Assembly (NCBI RefSeq): GCF_037126175.1
Contig: NZ_CP146986.1
Span: 372,001 to 436,000 of the forward strand
DNA: 64,000 nucleotides
Origin: Pseudomonas sp. RSB 5.4
GTDB lineage: Bacteria; Pseudomonadota; Gammaproteobacteria; Pseudomonadales; Pseudomonadaceae
Reading direction: 5' to 3'
The translations under genes were made by a program, and so were the position numbers. The notes under the pieces are model-generated. The model searched no databases. It was given only the letters and a program-made list of their open reading frames with translations, and was not told where the DNA came from. The stretch's first letter is position 1. Each line of letters begins with the position of its first letter. This document shows positions 46,333 to 55,237 of the stretch, piece after piece.

Positions 46333-48783
46333 TCAGGCCGGCAACGGGCGGGTTTCTGAACGGGTGCCGACGACCGGCGCGCTCGGCAGGCGAGTCAGGC
46401 GCAGGGCGTTGAGCACCACGGTCAACGAACTGATCGACATGCCGACCGCGGCCCACACCGGAGTGATCCAGCCGAGGGCGGCGAACGGCAACATGAGGCC
46501 ATTGTACAGCGCCGCCCACAGCAGGTTCTCGATGATTACCCGACGGGTTCTGCGCGCTAGCGTGAACGCTTGCACCAGCGCGTCGAGACGGTTGGACAGC
46601 AGCACCGCGTCGGCACTGGTTTTCGCCAGATCCGTGGCCGAACCCATGGCCACGCTGATGTCGGCAGCGGCCAGCACCGGTACGTCATTCACGCCATCGC
46701 CGAGCATCAGCACTTTACGGCCTTGAGCGTGCAGTTGTTGCAGCACTTGCAGTTTGTCGTCCGGGCGCAGACCGCTACGGGCCTCGTCGATACCCAGTTC
46801 CGCGGCGACACTGGCGACCATCGGCGAGCTGTCGCCGGACAGCAGCAGCGTACGCCAGCCACGGGCCTTGCACGCGGCGAGCAGGGCGGGTGCGTCGTCG
46901 CGCAGGCGGTCGTCGAGAACGAACCATGCCAGCGGCCCTTGATCGTCTCCAAGCAGCAGCCATTGGCCCGGTTCATCCGGCATCGCCGGCACAGGTGCGC
47001 CGCTGAGGTCGCAGACGAATTCGGCCTGACCGATGCGCAAGCGCTGTGCGTCGACCGATCCTTCCAGCCCAAGCCCCGGCGTGCTGTGCACTTCCTCGGC
47101 GGCCAGTGGCGCACGCCCGAAGGCGCGGGCAATCGGGTGTTCCGAACGGTTTTCCAGAGCGGCGGCAAGGCTCAGGCACTGGTCGCTGTTCAACGTGCCC
47201 AGTGGGCGAATCGAACGCAAAACAAGTCGCCCTTCGGTAAGGGTGCCGGTCTTGTCGAAGATCACCGTGTCGATCTGGTTCAGGCCTTCCAGCACGTGGC
47301 CGCGCGTCAGCAACAGGCCGAGTTTGTGCAGGGTGCCAGTGGCAGCGGTCAACGCCGTCGGGGTCGCCAGCGACAGCGCGCAAGGGCAGGTCGCGACGAG
47401 CATCGCCAGGACGATCCAGAACGCCCGTGACGAGTCCAGCTGCCACCACAACAGGCCGATGGCCGCTGCCGCAATCAGCGACAACAGCAGGAACCACTGC
47501 GCGGCGCGGTCGGCGATTTCCGCCAATCGCGGTTTCTCGGCCTGGGCGCGATCGAGCAGGCGGACGATGGCCGACAGGCGTGTGTCCTGACCCAGCGCCA
47601 GCACCTCGACGGTCAACGCGCCTTCGACGTTCAACGTACCGGCGGTGACCGCATCGCCGAGGGTGCGCGGTTGTGGCAGGTATTCACCGGTCAGCAGCGA
47701 TTCGTCGATGCTCGACTGGCCGTCGAGTATCTTGCCATCCGCCGGCAGGATCGAGCCCGGTTGCACCAGCACCCGGTCACCCAGGCGCAATTCGCTGAGC
47801 AGAATGCGTTCGCTCTGGCCATTGGCGTCGAGGCGCAGGCACGAGGCCGGCAGCAGGTTCACAAGCTGCGCGGTGGCAGCGGCGGTGCGTTCGCGGGCGC
47901 GACGCTCCAGATAGCGCCCGGCAAGGAGAAACAGCGCGAACATCCCGACCGCATCGAAATACAGCTCGCCGACCCCGGTGATCGAGGTCCAGATCCCGGC
48001 GATGTAGGCGCTGCCGATCGCCAGCGACACCGAGACGTCCATGGTCAGATGTCGGGTGCGCAAATCGCGCATGGCGCCCTTGAAGAACGGCGCGCAGCTG
48101 TAGAACACGATCGGCGTGGTGAGGAACAGCGCGACCCAGCGCAGGATCGTGTGCAGTTCGGGGCTGAGGTCGATGTTGAATTCCGGCCAGGTCGCCATGG
48201 TCGCCATCATTGCCTGGAACCACAGCAATCCGGCGACGCCGAGTTGGCGCAGCGCCAGACGGTTTTCGCTGGCCAGTTGTTCGCTGGCGCGGTCGGCCTG
48301 ATACGGGTGGGCGGCGTAACCGATGTGGCGCAGTTCGGCGAGGATCTGGCTCAGTGGCAATTGCGTATCCGCCCATTGCACATGCAGGCGATGGTTCGAC
48401 AGATTGAGCCGCGCCTCGGCCACGGCCGGCAGGGTGCGCAGGTGTTTCTCGATCAGCCAGCCGCAGGCGGCGCAACTGATGCCTTCCATCAACAGGGTGG
48501 TTTCGGCGAGTTCGCCCGCGTGACGGACGAAAGGTTTTTGCACGTCGGCGCGGTCGTACAGCGCAAGTTCATCGGTCAATTGCACCGGCAGTGCTTCGGG
48601 GTTGGCCGAGGCTTCGCTGCGATGCTGGTAATAGCTTTCCAGACCACCGGCGACGATGGCTTCGGCCACAGCCTGACAGCCGGGGCAGCAGAACTCGCGG
48701 GACTCCCCGAGCACGACGGCGGTGAAGCGGCTGCCCGACGGGACGGGCAGAGCGCAGTGGTAGCAGGGGAGTGGGGTGGTCAT
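46333..48783 (-). CDS. ccoI: copper-translocating P-type ATPase CcoI
   Basis: 816 residues. An N-terminal Cys-rich segment (CYHCALP, CCPGC) precedes an HMA domain with CAAC, then eight membrane helices, the CPC ion path (TCPCALSLATPTAL), the phosphorylation motif DKTGTLTEG and a hinge GDGVND. It belongs to the cbb3-assembly (CopA2/FixI) branch, which exports copper slowly for CuB insertion. The ORF is open to a TTG at 48786; ATG 48783 is chosen. Confidence 0.95.
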   Translation of the reverse strand: MTTPLPCYHCALPVPSGSRFTAVVLGESREFCCPGCQAVAEAIVAGGLESYYQHRSEASANPEALPVQLTDELALYDRADVQKPFVRHAGELAETTLLMEGISCAACGWLIEKHLRTLPAVAEARLNLSNHRLHVQWADTQLPLSQILAELRHIGYAAHPYQADRASEQLASENRLALRQLGVAGLLWFQAMMATMATWPEFNIDLSPELHTILRWVALFLTTPIVFYSCAPFFKGAMRDLRTRHLTMDVSVSLAIGSAYIAGIWTSITGVGELYFDAVGMFALFLLAGRYLERRARERTAAATAQLVNLLPASCLRLDANGQSERILLSELRLGDRVLVQPGSILPADGKILDGQSSIDESLLTGEYLPQPRTLGDAVTAGTLNVEGALTVEVLALGQDTRLSAIVRLLDRAQAEKPRLAEIADRAAQWFLLLSLIAAAAIGLLWWQLDSSRAFWIVLAMLVATCPCALSLATPTALTAATGTLHKLGLLLTRGHVLEGLNQIDTVIFDKTGTLTEGRLVLRSIRPLGTLNSDQCLSLAAALENRSEHPIARAFGRAPLAAEEVHSTPGLGLEGSVDAQRLRIGQAEFVCDLSGAPVPAMPDEPGQWLLLGDDQGPLAWFVLDDRLRDDAPALLAACKARGWRTLLLSGDSSPMVASVAAELGIDEARSGLRPDDKLQVLQQLHAQGRKVLMLGDGVNDVPVLAAADISVAMGSATDLAKTSADAVLLSNRLDALVQAFTLARRTRRVIIENLLWAALYNGLMLPFAALGWITPVWAAVGMSISSLTVVLNALRLTRLPSAPVVGTRSETRPLPA

Positions 48784-48819
48784 CAAATTTTCACTAGTAC
48801 CGCTGAATCAACACCATCC

Positions 48820-48906
48820 CTGTAGGAGCTGCCGAAGGCTGCGATCTTTTGATCTTGCTTCTAAAAAAAAAAGTCAAAAGATCGCAGCCTGCGGCAGCTC
48901 CTACAC
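48820..48906. repeat. family C palindromic repeat pair
   Basis: TGTAGGAGCTGCCGAAGGCT and CAGCCTGCGGCAGCTCCTAC are inverted around an A-rich centre. It lies within the ccoG-H-I-S operon, between ccoH and ccoI. Confidence 0.88.
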
Positions 48907-48918
48907 AGGATTATCGGT

Positions 48919-49458
48919 TTACTTCTTCAGGTCTTCGGCGCCCTGCAGCGGTTCGTCACCGAGCAGCAGATCCTTGTCATGGCTGACCTGTTCCTCTTCG
49001 AACATGCGCCACACGTGGTCGTCCTGAGTGCCCAGCAATTCGACAAAACGCCGGCCGTCGACCTTGTCGCCCAACTGGCCGATGTAACGGCCGGTTTCGG
49101 TTTCGCTGCGGGTCAGGACGATCTTGCGATCCTTCTCCGGCTGGGTCGGCGAGATCAGGTTCAGTTCCAGGGTTTTCGGCTGGCTGTCACCGCTCAGGCG
49201 CAGATCGACTTCGCCAGTGACGTCATCCAGATGCACGTTGGCGCGCATTTTCAGCTTCTGCGCCAGCAGTTCGCGATCCAGTGAACGATTGATGCCTTTG
49301 CCGGCCTCGTAGTAGTTGTCGTTGACCAGGTTGTCCGGGTTGTTCACCGCAATGGTCACCATCGACAAGGTCAAGGTCACCGAACAGGTCAGGATCCCGA
49401 TGATGATCCATGGCCAAAGGTGCTTGTACCAAGGGCTTGCGGCGTTTGCTGCGGGCAT
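48919..49458 (-). CDS. ccoH: FixH/CcoH family cbb3 assembly protein
   Basis: 179 residues. One N-terminal membrane helix (WPWIIIGILTCSVTLTLSMV) is followed by the motif NPDNLVNDNYYEAGKGINR, diagnostic of FixH, and a periplasmic domain. It is required for stable cbb3 assembly with CcoI. An in-frame TTG at 49473 overlaps ccoG; ATG 49458 with GAGAGAAC upstream is preferred. Confidence 0.92.
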   Translation of the reverse strand: MPAANAASPWYKHLWPWIIIGILTCSVTLTLSMVTIAVNNPDNLVNDNYYEAGKGINRSLDRELLAQKLKMRANVHLDDVTGEVDLRLSGDSQPKTLELNLISPTQPEKDRKIVLTRSETETGRYIGQLGDKVDGRRFVELLGTQDDHVWRMFEEEQVSHDKDLLLGDEPLQGAEDLKK

Positions 49459-49469
49459 GTTCAGTTCTC

Positions 49470-50888
49470 TCAACGGGTTTGTGGGCCGATGAATCGGCTC
49501 TTGGCTTCAACGTGGACGCTATCATCGTCGGCATCCTTGAGGATGAATTTCACCTCGTTGGTGCTCGACGGCAATTGTTCCGGTGCGCTCGACAGCTCCA
49601 CCGGCATGCTGAAGATTTCGCCGGCCGGCACCTTGATCTCGCGTTTGCCCTGCAGGCGCAGATCCGGCAGACCGGCGGCCTCCAGTACGTAGGTGTGGTC
49701 GCGCTGATCCTTGTTCATGATCTTCAGGCTGTAGACGTTTTCGATCCGGCCTTCGGCGTTTTCGCGGTACAGCACGCGGTCCTTGCTGACGTCGAACCCG
49801 ACCAGTGAGCGCATGAAGAACGCGGTGACCAAAAGACTGATCATCGCCAGCAGCACAACCGCATAGCCGATCAGGCGTGGCCGCAGTTTATGGGTTTTCT
49901 GTCCGGACAGGTTGTGTTCGGTGGTGTAGCTGATGAGGCCGCGCGGGTAGTCCATCTTGTCCATGATGGCGTCGCAGGCGTCGATGCACGCGGCGCAACC
50001 GATGCACTCGATCTGCAGACCGTCACGAATGTCGATGCCGGTCGGGCACACCTGAACGCACATGGTGCAGTCGATGCAATCGCCCAGCCCCAGGGCCTTG
50101 TAGTCGACACCTTTCTTGCGCGGGCCACGGCTTTCGCCGCGACGCGGATCGTAGGAAACGATCAGCGTGTCCTTGTCGAACATCACGCTCTGGAAGCGTG
50201 CGTACGGGCACATGTAGATACACACCTGTTCACGCAGCCAGCCGGCATTGCCGTAAGTGGCGAGGGTGAAGAACCCGACCCAGAAATACGACCAGCCATC
50301 GGCCTGGCCGGTGAAGAACTCGAACACCAGTTCGCGGATCGGCGAGAAGTAGCCGACGAAGGTCATGCCGGTGACGAAGCCGATCAGCAGCCACAACGAA
50401 TGCTTGGCGAGCTTGCGCAGAAACTTGTTACCGCTCATCGGCGCTTTGTCGAGCTTGATGCGCTGGTTGCGGTCGCCTTCGGTGACCTTCTCGCACCACA
50501 TGAAAATCCACGTCCACACGCTTTGCGGGCAGGTATAGCCGCACCAGACGCGGCCTGCGTAGACGGTGATGAAGAACAGGCCGAATGCCGCGATGATCAG
50601 CAGGCCGGACAGCAGGATGAAATCCTGCGGCCAGAAGGTCGCACCAAAGATGAAGAATTTACGCTCAGGCAGGTTCCACCACACCGCCTGATGCCCGCCC
50701 CAGTTCAGCCAAACCGTACCGAAATACAGCAGGAACAGCACGGCGCCGCCCACCATCCGCAGATTGCGGAACAGACCGGTGAAAGCACGGGTGTAGATTT
50801 TTTCTCGGGAGGCGTAAAGGTCGACGCTGTTGTTCGCGTTTTTGCTCGGTGGCGTGACGTCGTGTACCGGAATCTGGTTGCTCATCAT
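49470..50888 (-). CDS. ccoG: cytochrome c oxidase accessory protein CcoG (cupric reductase-type ferredoxin)
   Basis: 472 residues with about five membrane helices. An N-terminal polyferredoxin-like Cys cluster (GYTCPQSVW), two [4Fe-4S] motifs (CIDCTMCVQVCP and CIGCAACIDACD) and a C-terminal Ig-like domain are seen. CcoG reduces Cu(II) to Cu(I) for the CcoI pathway. It is first in the ccoG-H-I-S operon. Two consecutive ATG codons (50888 and 50885) are possible. An Anr-like box lies ~165-180 bp upstream. Confidence 0.95.
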   Translation of the reverse strand: MMSNQIPVHDVTPPSKNANNSVDLYASREKIYTRAFTGLFRNLRMVGGAVLFLLYFGTVWLNWGGHQAVWWNLPERKFFIFGATFWPQDFILLSGLLIIAAFGLFFITVYAGRVWCGYTCPQSVWTWIFMWCEKVTEGDRNQRIKLDKAPMSGNKFLRKLAKHSLWLLIGFVTGMTFVGYFSPIRELVFEFFTGQADGWSYFWVGFFTLATYGNAGWLREQVCIYMCPYARFQSVMFDKDTLIVSYDPRRGESRGPRKKGVDYKALGLGDCIDCTMCVQVCPTGIDIRDGLQIECIGCAACIDACDAIMDKMDYPRGLISYTTEHNLSGQKTHKLRPRLIGYAVVLLAMISLLVTAFFMRSLVGFDVSKDRVLYRENAEGRIENVYSLKIMNKDQRDHTYVLEAAGLPDLRLQGKREIKVPAGEIFSMPVELSSAPEQLPSSTNEVKFILKDADDDSVHVEAKSRFIGPQTR

Positions 50889-51052
50889 TGCATCCCACGG
50901 CAGTGGACAAATGCCTCGGTCGATACGTGCCGACCGCGGTCAGAAAGGGGTGTTGCAGTGGCGCAATGATACGCCTGTGGCTCTGGAGCAAGGGTGCGAC
51001 CTTTGGTCGCGTTGGGGAAAAAGCGTTATTGGTGTAGCGAATGCAGCAAAGC

Positions 51053-51066
51053 CTGATGCAGATCAA
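51053..51066 (-). promoter_or_regulatory. Anr-type box upstream of ccoG
   Basis: On the minus strand TTGATCTGCATCAG differs from the TTGAT-N4-ATCAA consensus at one base. It lies ~165-180 bp before the ccoG start, so the 5' leader would be long. Confidence 0.6.
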
Positions 51067-51107
51067 TTGACTTGTTGAGTATGGACAGTTTTCGCGCTGT
51101 CGCTCGC

Positions 51108-51518
51108 TCATTGTTCCCATGGATTGATCAGGGCGACACCGCTCGACTGGAAATCGCCGACGTTACGAGTGACGACCGTGAGCCCGTGCACCAGGGCAGT
51201 GGCGGCGATCAATGCATCGCTTTCATTGGTCTGGTCGGGCACATGCAGGCTGGCGCTGCGTAGTGCAACCGCAGCATCGACCGGCAGAATTCGTGCTTCG
51301 AAGGCCGGCATGACGTGACGCGTCAGCCAGCTGCGCAACAGCTTTCCTTGAGCAGGATCACGCCGTTCCATTCGTAGTACCCCGGTTTCCAGTTCTTTCA
51401 AGGTAATGGCCGAGATGTACAGGCGCGGTGCGATGACGCTTTTGGCCCAACTGACGACATTGGCATCGGCTTGCGGCTTGCGAAGTTCGGAAATCACATT
51501 GGTGTCGAGTAAATACAT
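51108..51518 (-). CDS. VapC-like PIN-domain toxin
   Basis: 136 residues. The PIN-domain acidic residues are visible: LLDTNVISEL (D5, E11), ELETG (near 43), ESDALIA (near 98) and RNVGDF (near 118). It is most like FitB/VapC ribonucleases that cut tRNA or rRNA. The start codon overlaps the antitoxin stop by one base (TGATG), the usual arrangement for a TA pair. It lies between ccoG and a phosphoesterase gene, out of keeping with the cco genes around it. Confidence 0.9.
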   Translation of the reverse strand: MYLLDTNVISELRKPQADANVVSWAKSVIAPRLYISAITLKELETGVLRMERRDPAQGKLLRSWLTRHVMPAFEARILPVDAAVALRSASLHVPDQTNESDALIAATALVHGLTVVTRNVGDFQSSGVALINPWEQ

Positions 51519-51775
51519 CAGGACAGATCCACAGGACGATGAATGATGACTGCGCGCTCGGTTTCGAAATCGATGTCGGCAGCCTCCGGCATGACCAGCA
51601 AATCGACAATGCTGGCGTTTGCACCGCTCAGTTTCTGAAATTCCTCAATGCTCAACAGTACGTGAGAGGCCTTGCCACGGTCGGTGATGATCACTGGACC
51701 CAGACGTGCAGCCTTTTTGGCGCCGCTGGTGTCCTGATTGAATTCACGGCTTGAGATGGTGGTGATTGCCATCAT
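51518..51775 (-). CDS. Phd/YefM-type antitoxin
   Basis: 85 residues. The N-terminal Phd-like DNA-binding part contains SSREFNQDTSGAKKAA and VIITDRGKASHVLLSI; the acidic C-terminus (PEAADIDFETERA) is the likely toxin-neutralising tail. A longer in-frame ORF runs to 51943, but the ATG at 51775 (next ATG 51772) follows GAGAGG. Co-operonic with the PIN toxin. A palindrome at 51799-51814 likely serves for autoregulation. Confidence 0.88.
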   Translation of the reverse strand: MMAITTISSREFNQDTSGAKKAARLGPVIITDRGKASHVLLSIEEFQKLSGANASIVDLLVMPEAADIDFETERAVIIHRPVDLS

Positions 51776-51798
51776 GGTAGACCTCTCGCAATACAGGT

Positions 51799-51814
51799 GT
51801 AGCAACGTTACTAC
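51799..51814. promoter_or_regulatory. palindromic operator candidate of the TA module
   Basis: GTAGCAACGTTACTAC is a 16-bp palindrome with one mismatched pair, located 24 bp upstream of the antitoxin start, where Phd-type antitoxins normally bind to repress their own operon. Confidence 0.55.
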
Positions 51815-51886
51815 TTCGCCTTCGGTGCGGCAATCGAGGAAGACCGGTCTCAGCCGTCCGTTGGTCGGCCCCTGGCTGGCGTCCGT

Positions 51887-51928
51887 CGAGCCGGCCTCGT
51901 CAAAGGTGGACGCCGGCTCGGTTTTATT
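51887..51928 (+). terminator. terminator-like inverted repeat
   Basis: CGAGCCGGC and GCCGGCTCG form a 9-bp stem around 16 nt and are followed by GTTTTATT on the plus strand. No plus-strand gene is present upstream, so it may be a remnant or belong to the TA region. Confidence 0.4.
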
Positions 51929-51946
51929 CAGACCTGGCTTCAAGAC

Positions 51947-52144
51947 TCAGGGAAGCCTGCCGCCTAGGCTGTCGAGGCTGGCGGTGTTTCTGTGGGGTTT
52001 TGTGGTGCGGCGGGATTCGGGTTGCAACGGATTGCCCAGTGTCACGGCAATCGATTCCGCGGGGTGATCTGATGGTTCGATTGCGTGATTGTTATCAGCG
52101 AGGATCTGATCATCCGAGAGACGGTTCTTGTCGTCATTCAACAC
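51947..52144 (-). CDS. possible small protein or gene remnant
   Basis: A GTG-started frame of 65 codons (LNDDKNRLSDDQILADNN and a Pro/Ser-rich tail), preceded by AGGATGAAG. The same frame reads on upstream without a good start codon to a TAG near 52205, encoding a hydrophilic stretch (QPDDPHRSNFKDEAT). I recognise no family. It may be real, or the remains of a longer gene in this low-homology gap. Confidence 0.25.
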   Translation of the reverse strand: MLNDDKNRLSDDQILADNNHAIEPSDHPAESIAVTLGNPLQPESRRTTKPHRNTASLDSLGGRLP

Positions 52145-52204
52145 AGTGGCTTCATCCTTGAAGTTGCTCCGATGCGGATCATCGGGCTGCGGAAGACCCT
52201 ATAG

Positions 52205-52396
52205 AGCATTGTTGATCGAGTCCATCAGGCATGTGTCTCAAAGTATTAATTTCAATGACTGTACCGATGTTGCAGAAATATCATTAGTTAATTGAAGGCT
52301 TTTGATTTTTTATTATTTTCGAATAGCTTTGGGGCTGTTCTGCAGCGTATTAGTTGCAGGTTAATGTTTTGATGGTTAACTAAATTTTGGAGTGTT
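52205..52396. other. AT-rich non-coding stretch upstream of the phosphoesterase gene
   Basis: This region is visibly AT-rich compared with all surrounding DNA (runs such as TTTTTTATTATTTTC and TTAGTTAATTG). It probably holds the promoter of the gene at 52397, which is preceded by GGAG at 52390-52393. Such composition is typical of acquired DNA. Confidence 0.6.
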
Positions 52397-53401
52397 ATGA
52401 GAATCAAGGAAGTTAAAAAGCTTTTCGCGTGTCTGTGCCTGTTGTCACTGACTTCTTTCGCCAGTGCCAACGAAGGGGCGCCGCAGCACATGGTGTTCGC
52501 CTCGGATCCGCAATACCCGTGGACGGAGAAATCGGACAGTGGTGAAGATGAATCGAGCGCGGATTTCGAAAAACGCGCGAAATGGCTGGTGGAAACCCAG
52601 TTCGCGAGTATTGCCCAGTTCCGCAACGAGATGGACGGGCAGGCTGCAGTACCATTGATGATCAATGGTGACATGACCGCGTTCGGCCATGGCTGGCAGC
52701 GTTCTTATGTCGGATCGATGCTGAAGAAACACTTTGGCGATCACGTGCTCTACGGATTGGGCAATCACGATTATCAGAACAATGTGAATGACTGTTTCAG
52801 TGAGAATTGCGCCGCAGGCAGTATTGTTGATTACCGTGATCATCATGTCGATAAAGTCGACCAGTTCGATCTGGAAGTGAGCGGCAGTTTTCTGAATAAA
52901 CACTATCTGGGTAGTCTGGCTTATTCAAAGAATATCGGTGAAGTGCATCTGGTGCAGTTGAACAATGAACCGACTTACGCGGTGAAGATTTCTCACGCTT
53001 TGAATCCGACCACATTCGACATCAGGGCGTCGCTGGACTGGCTGGAGAATGATTTGCGAATAGCGCGAGCGCAGGGCTACGCGATCATTATCAACATGCA
53101 TAAGCCCTATGAGTGGAAAGGCAGTTGGGATCAGCAGAAGCGCTTTCGCGAAATGATTGAAAAGTATCAGGTGACGGCGATGTTCGCCGGCCACTTCCAC
53201 GACGAGGGTGGTCGCCAGACCTATATGGGGAGCGTGCCGATGTTTCTCAGCGGTTCAGCTTCTCAGCAGACGTACCTGACCGCCAGTTTTTCCAAGGATC
53301 GCAAGCAACTGGAGGTAAGTCTGGTCGAGGACAATCAGTGGCGCAAACGTACACTGGTGGCCACCGTACCGGTGAAGTCGATCTGGGCCAGTGCCCCATA
53401 A
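52397..53401 (+). CDS. secreted/periplasmic calcineurin-like metallophosphoesterase
   Basis: 334 residues. A signal peptide at 1-24 ends near SFASA. Metallophosphoesterase metal motifs follow in order: ASDPQYPW (D at ~37; the usual DxH appears as DPQ), NGDMTAFGH, GLGNHDY, NMHKPYEW and GHFHDEGG. A Cys pair (DCFSENC) may form a disulfide. Substrate is unknown; the fold is shared by nucleases, phosphodiesterases and phosphatases. The gene lies alone beside a TA module behind an AT-rich promoter, in the middle of the cco region. Confidence 0.85.
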   Translation: MRIKEVKKLFACLCLLSLTSFASANEGAPQHMVFASDPQYPWTEKSDSGEDESSADFEKRAKWLVETQFASIAQFRNEMDGQAAVPLMINGDMTAFGHGWQRSYVGSMLKKHFGDHVLYGLGNHDYQNNVNDCFSENCAAGSIVDYRDHHVDKVDQFDLEVSGSFLNKHYLGSLAYSKNIGEVHLVQLNNEPTYAVKISHALNPTTFDIRASLDWLENDLRIARAQGYAIIINMHKPYEWKGSWDQQKRFREMIEKYQVTAMFAGHFHDEGGRQTYMGSVPMFLSGSASQQTYLTASFSKDRKQLEVSLVEDNQWRKRTLVATVPVKSIWASAP

Positions 53402-53434
53402 AAAATCCCCCGCCAGAGCACTGGCGGGGGATTC
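53399..53434. terminator. bidirectional terminator between the phosphoesterase gene and ccoP1
   Basis: AAAAATCCCCCGCCAG pairs with CTGGCGGGGGATTCTT around a short loop; it serves both convergent genes. Confidence 0.88.
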
Positions 53435-53456
53435 TTCATTGCATCAAGCCCTGGCT

Positions 53457-54440
53457 TTACTGCGCCTCGGCTTCCGGCGCTTTTTCACCGTGGGACAGGC
53501 TGTAAACGTAAGCCGCCAGCAGGTGCACCTTGTCGTTGCCTTGCAGTTGTTCCTGGGCAGGCATCTGGCCCTGACGGCCGTAACGGATGGTCTGCTGCAG
53601 TTGCGCGAAGCTCGAACCGTAGATGAACGCGGCCGGGTGGGTCAGGTTAGGCGCGCCCATGGCCGGGGTGCCCTTGCCCTCAGGACCGTGGCAGGCCACG
53701 CAGTTGGCGGCGAACAGTTTCTGGCCGTTGGCCGGGTCAGCCTTGGTGCCTTCCGGCAGTTTGCGGCCATCGAGCTGGGTCACCACGAAGGCCGCGACGT
53801 CGGCTACGCCTTGTTCGCCAATGACTTCGGCCCAGGCCGGCATCACTGCGTGACGACCGCCCATGATGGTGGTCTTGATGGTTTCCGGCTCGCCGCCCCA
53901 TCGCCAGTCGGCGTCGGTCAGGTTCGGGAAGCCATAGGCACCCTTGGCGTCGGAGCCGTGGCAGACCGAGCAGTTGGAGGCGAACAGACGGCCACCCATC
54001 TTCAAGGCTTGCGGGTCCTTGGCGACTTCCTCGATCGGCATTGCCGCGAACTTGGCGAAGATCGGACCGAACTTGGCGTCCGAGCGGGCCATTTCCTTTT
54101 CCCATTCGTGCACGCCGGTCCAGCCGGTCTTGCCGTTGGCGAACGCGGTCTGCTTGTCGTTATCGAGGTAGTTGTAGCCCGGCAGAAGGCCTTTCCAGTT
54201 GCCCAGGCCCGGGTACAGCACCAGATAACCCAAGGCGAACACGATGGTGCCCACGAACAGCATGAACCACCATTTCGGCAGTGGGTTGTCGTACTCCTCG
54301 ATCCCGTCGAAGGAGTGGCCGACCGTTTCGTCCGTCTGTTCGCTGCGCTGGCCCTTGCGGGTCGACAGCAGCAGCCAGGTCAGGGCGAAGATCGTACCGA
54401 GACTGAGGACTGTGACGTACAGACTCCAGAATGTAGTCAT
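53457..54440 (-). CDS. ccoP1: cbb3-type cytochrome c oxidase subunit III (CcoP, copy 1)
   Basis: 327 residues. Two N-terminal membrane helices ([14 protein letters not shown] and [20 protein letters not shown]) precede two cytochrome c domains with CSVCH and CVACH haem c sites. This dihaem subunit passes electrons into CcoO. Its ATG overlaps the ccoQ1 stop by 4 bp (ATGA). Last gene of the first ccoNOQP operon. Confidence 0.96.
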   Translation of the reverse strand: MTTFWSLYVTVLSLGTIFALTWLLLSTRKGQRSEQTDETVGHSFDGIEEYDNPLPKWWFMLFVGTIVFALGYLVLYPGLGNWKGLLPGYNYLDNDKQTAFANGKTGWTGVHEWEKEMARSDAKFGPIFAKFAAMPIEEVAKDPQALKMGGRLFASNCSVCHGSDAKGAYGFPNLTDADWRWGGEPETIKTTIMGGRHAVMPAWAEVIGEQGVADVAAFVVTQLDGRKLPEGTKADPANGQKLFAANCVACHGPEGKGTPAMGAPNLTHPAAFIYGSSFAQLQQTIRYGRQGQMPAQEQLQGNDKVHLLAAYVYSLSHGEKAPEAEAQ

Positions 54441-54622
54441 TCTTTGTTACTCCTAGAAGCTTGCTCGACGTGCTTGATGGCTTCGGGATCATCCGCAAAA
54501 GGCAGCAAGGTTGCGTCTTCAAACTCCGACTTGCGCTTGGGGCTGAACACCCACAACGCCAAACCGATGAAGGCCACCATCACGACAACGGTGCCCAGGC
54601 CTCGAATCATCCCGATATCCAT
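54437..54622 (-). CDS. ccoQ1: cbb3 oxidase subunit CcoQ, copy 1
   Basis: 61 residues with one membrane helix ([17 protein letters not shown]) followed by [19 protein letters not shown], a CcoQ/FixQ pattern. It stabilises the oxidase complex. Confidence 0.93.
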   Translation of the reverse strand: MDIGMIRGLGTVVVMVAFIGLALWVFSPKRKSEFEDATLLPFADDPEAIKHVEQASRSNKE

Positions 54623-54628
54623 TAAGAA

Positions 54629-55237
54629 TCACCGTTTGCTTTTGATGATGGTGCCCAGGCCCTGAAGGTAGGCTACCAGCGCGTCCATTTCGGTTTTGCC
54701 CTTCACGGCATCTTTTGCACCGGCGATGTCTTCGTCGGTGTAAGGGACGCCGAGCGTGCGCAACACTTCCATTTTCTTGGCCGTGTCTTTGCCGTCGAGC
54801 TTGTTTTCCACGAGGAACGGGTAAGCCGGCATTTTCGACTCAGGCACCACGTTGCGTGGGTTGTACAGGTGCGCACGGTGCCAGTCATCGGAGTAACGAC
54901 CGCCGACACGAGCCAGATCCGGGCCGGTACGCTTGGAACCCCACAGGAATGGATGGTCCCAGACGCTTTCACCGGCGACCGAGTAGTGGCCGTAGCGTTC
55001 GGTTTCAGCGCGGAACGGACGGATCATCTGCGAGTGGCAGCCGACACAACCGTTGGCGATGTAGACGTCGCGGCCTTCCAGTTCCAGCGCCGAGCGCGGC
55101 TTCATGCCTTCGACCGGCTTGTTGGTGACGTCCTGGAAGAACAGCGGAACAATCTGGGTCAGGCCGCCAATGCTGACGGCGATGACCATGAAGAAGGCCA
55201 GCAGACCAATATTCTTCTCGACAGCTTCATGCTTCAT
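54629..55237 (-). CDS. ccoO1: cbb3 oxidase subunit II, monohaem cytochrome CcoO, copy 1
   Basis: 202 residues. One N-terminal membrane anchor ([18 protein letters not shown]) and a single haem c site [12 protein letters not shown] near residue 70; [12 protein letters not shown] is followed by the conserved DTAKK helix. It accepts electrons from CcoP and delivers them to CcoN. Its ATG overlaps the ccoN1 stop by one base. Confidence 0.96.
   Translation of the reverse strand: MKHEAVEKNIGLLAFFMVIAVSIGGLTQIVPLFFQDVTNKPVEGMKPRSALELEGRDVYIANGCVGCHSQMIRPFRAETERYGHYSVAGESVWDHPFLWGSKRTGPDLARVGGRYSDDWHRAHLYNPRNVVPESKMPAYPFLVENKLDGKDTAKKMEVLRTLGVPYTDEDIAGAKDAVKGKTEMDALVAYLQGLGTIIKSKR

Noticed and set aside
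51776..51943. Longer N-terminus of the antitoxin
   Set aside because: GAGAGG precedes ATG 51775, and the extra 56 residues cross the palindromic operator and the terminator-like stem.
51108..53434. Prophage or integrative element
   Set aside because: No integrase, transposase, tRNA target or direct repeats are visible at the edges of this patch.
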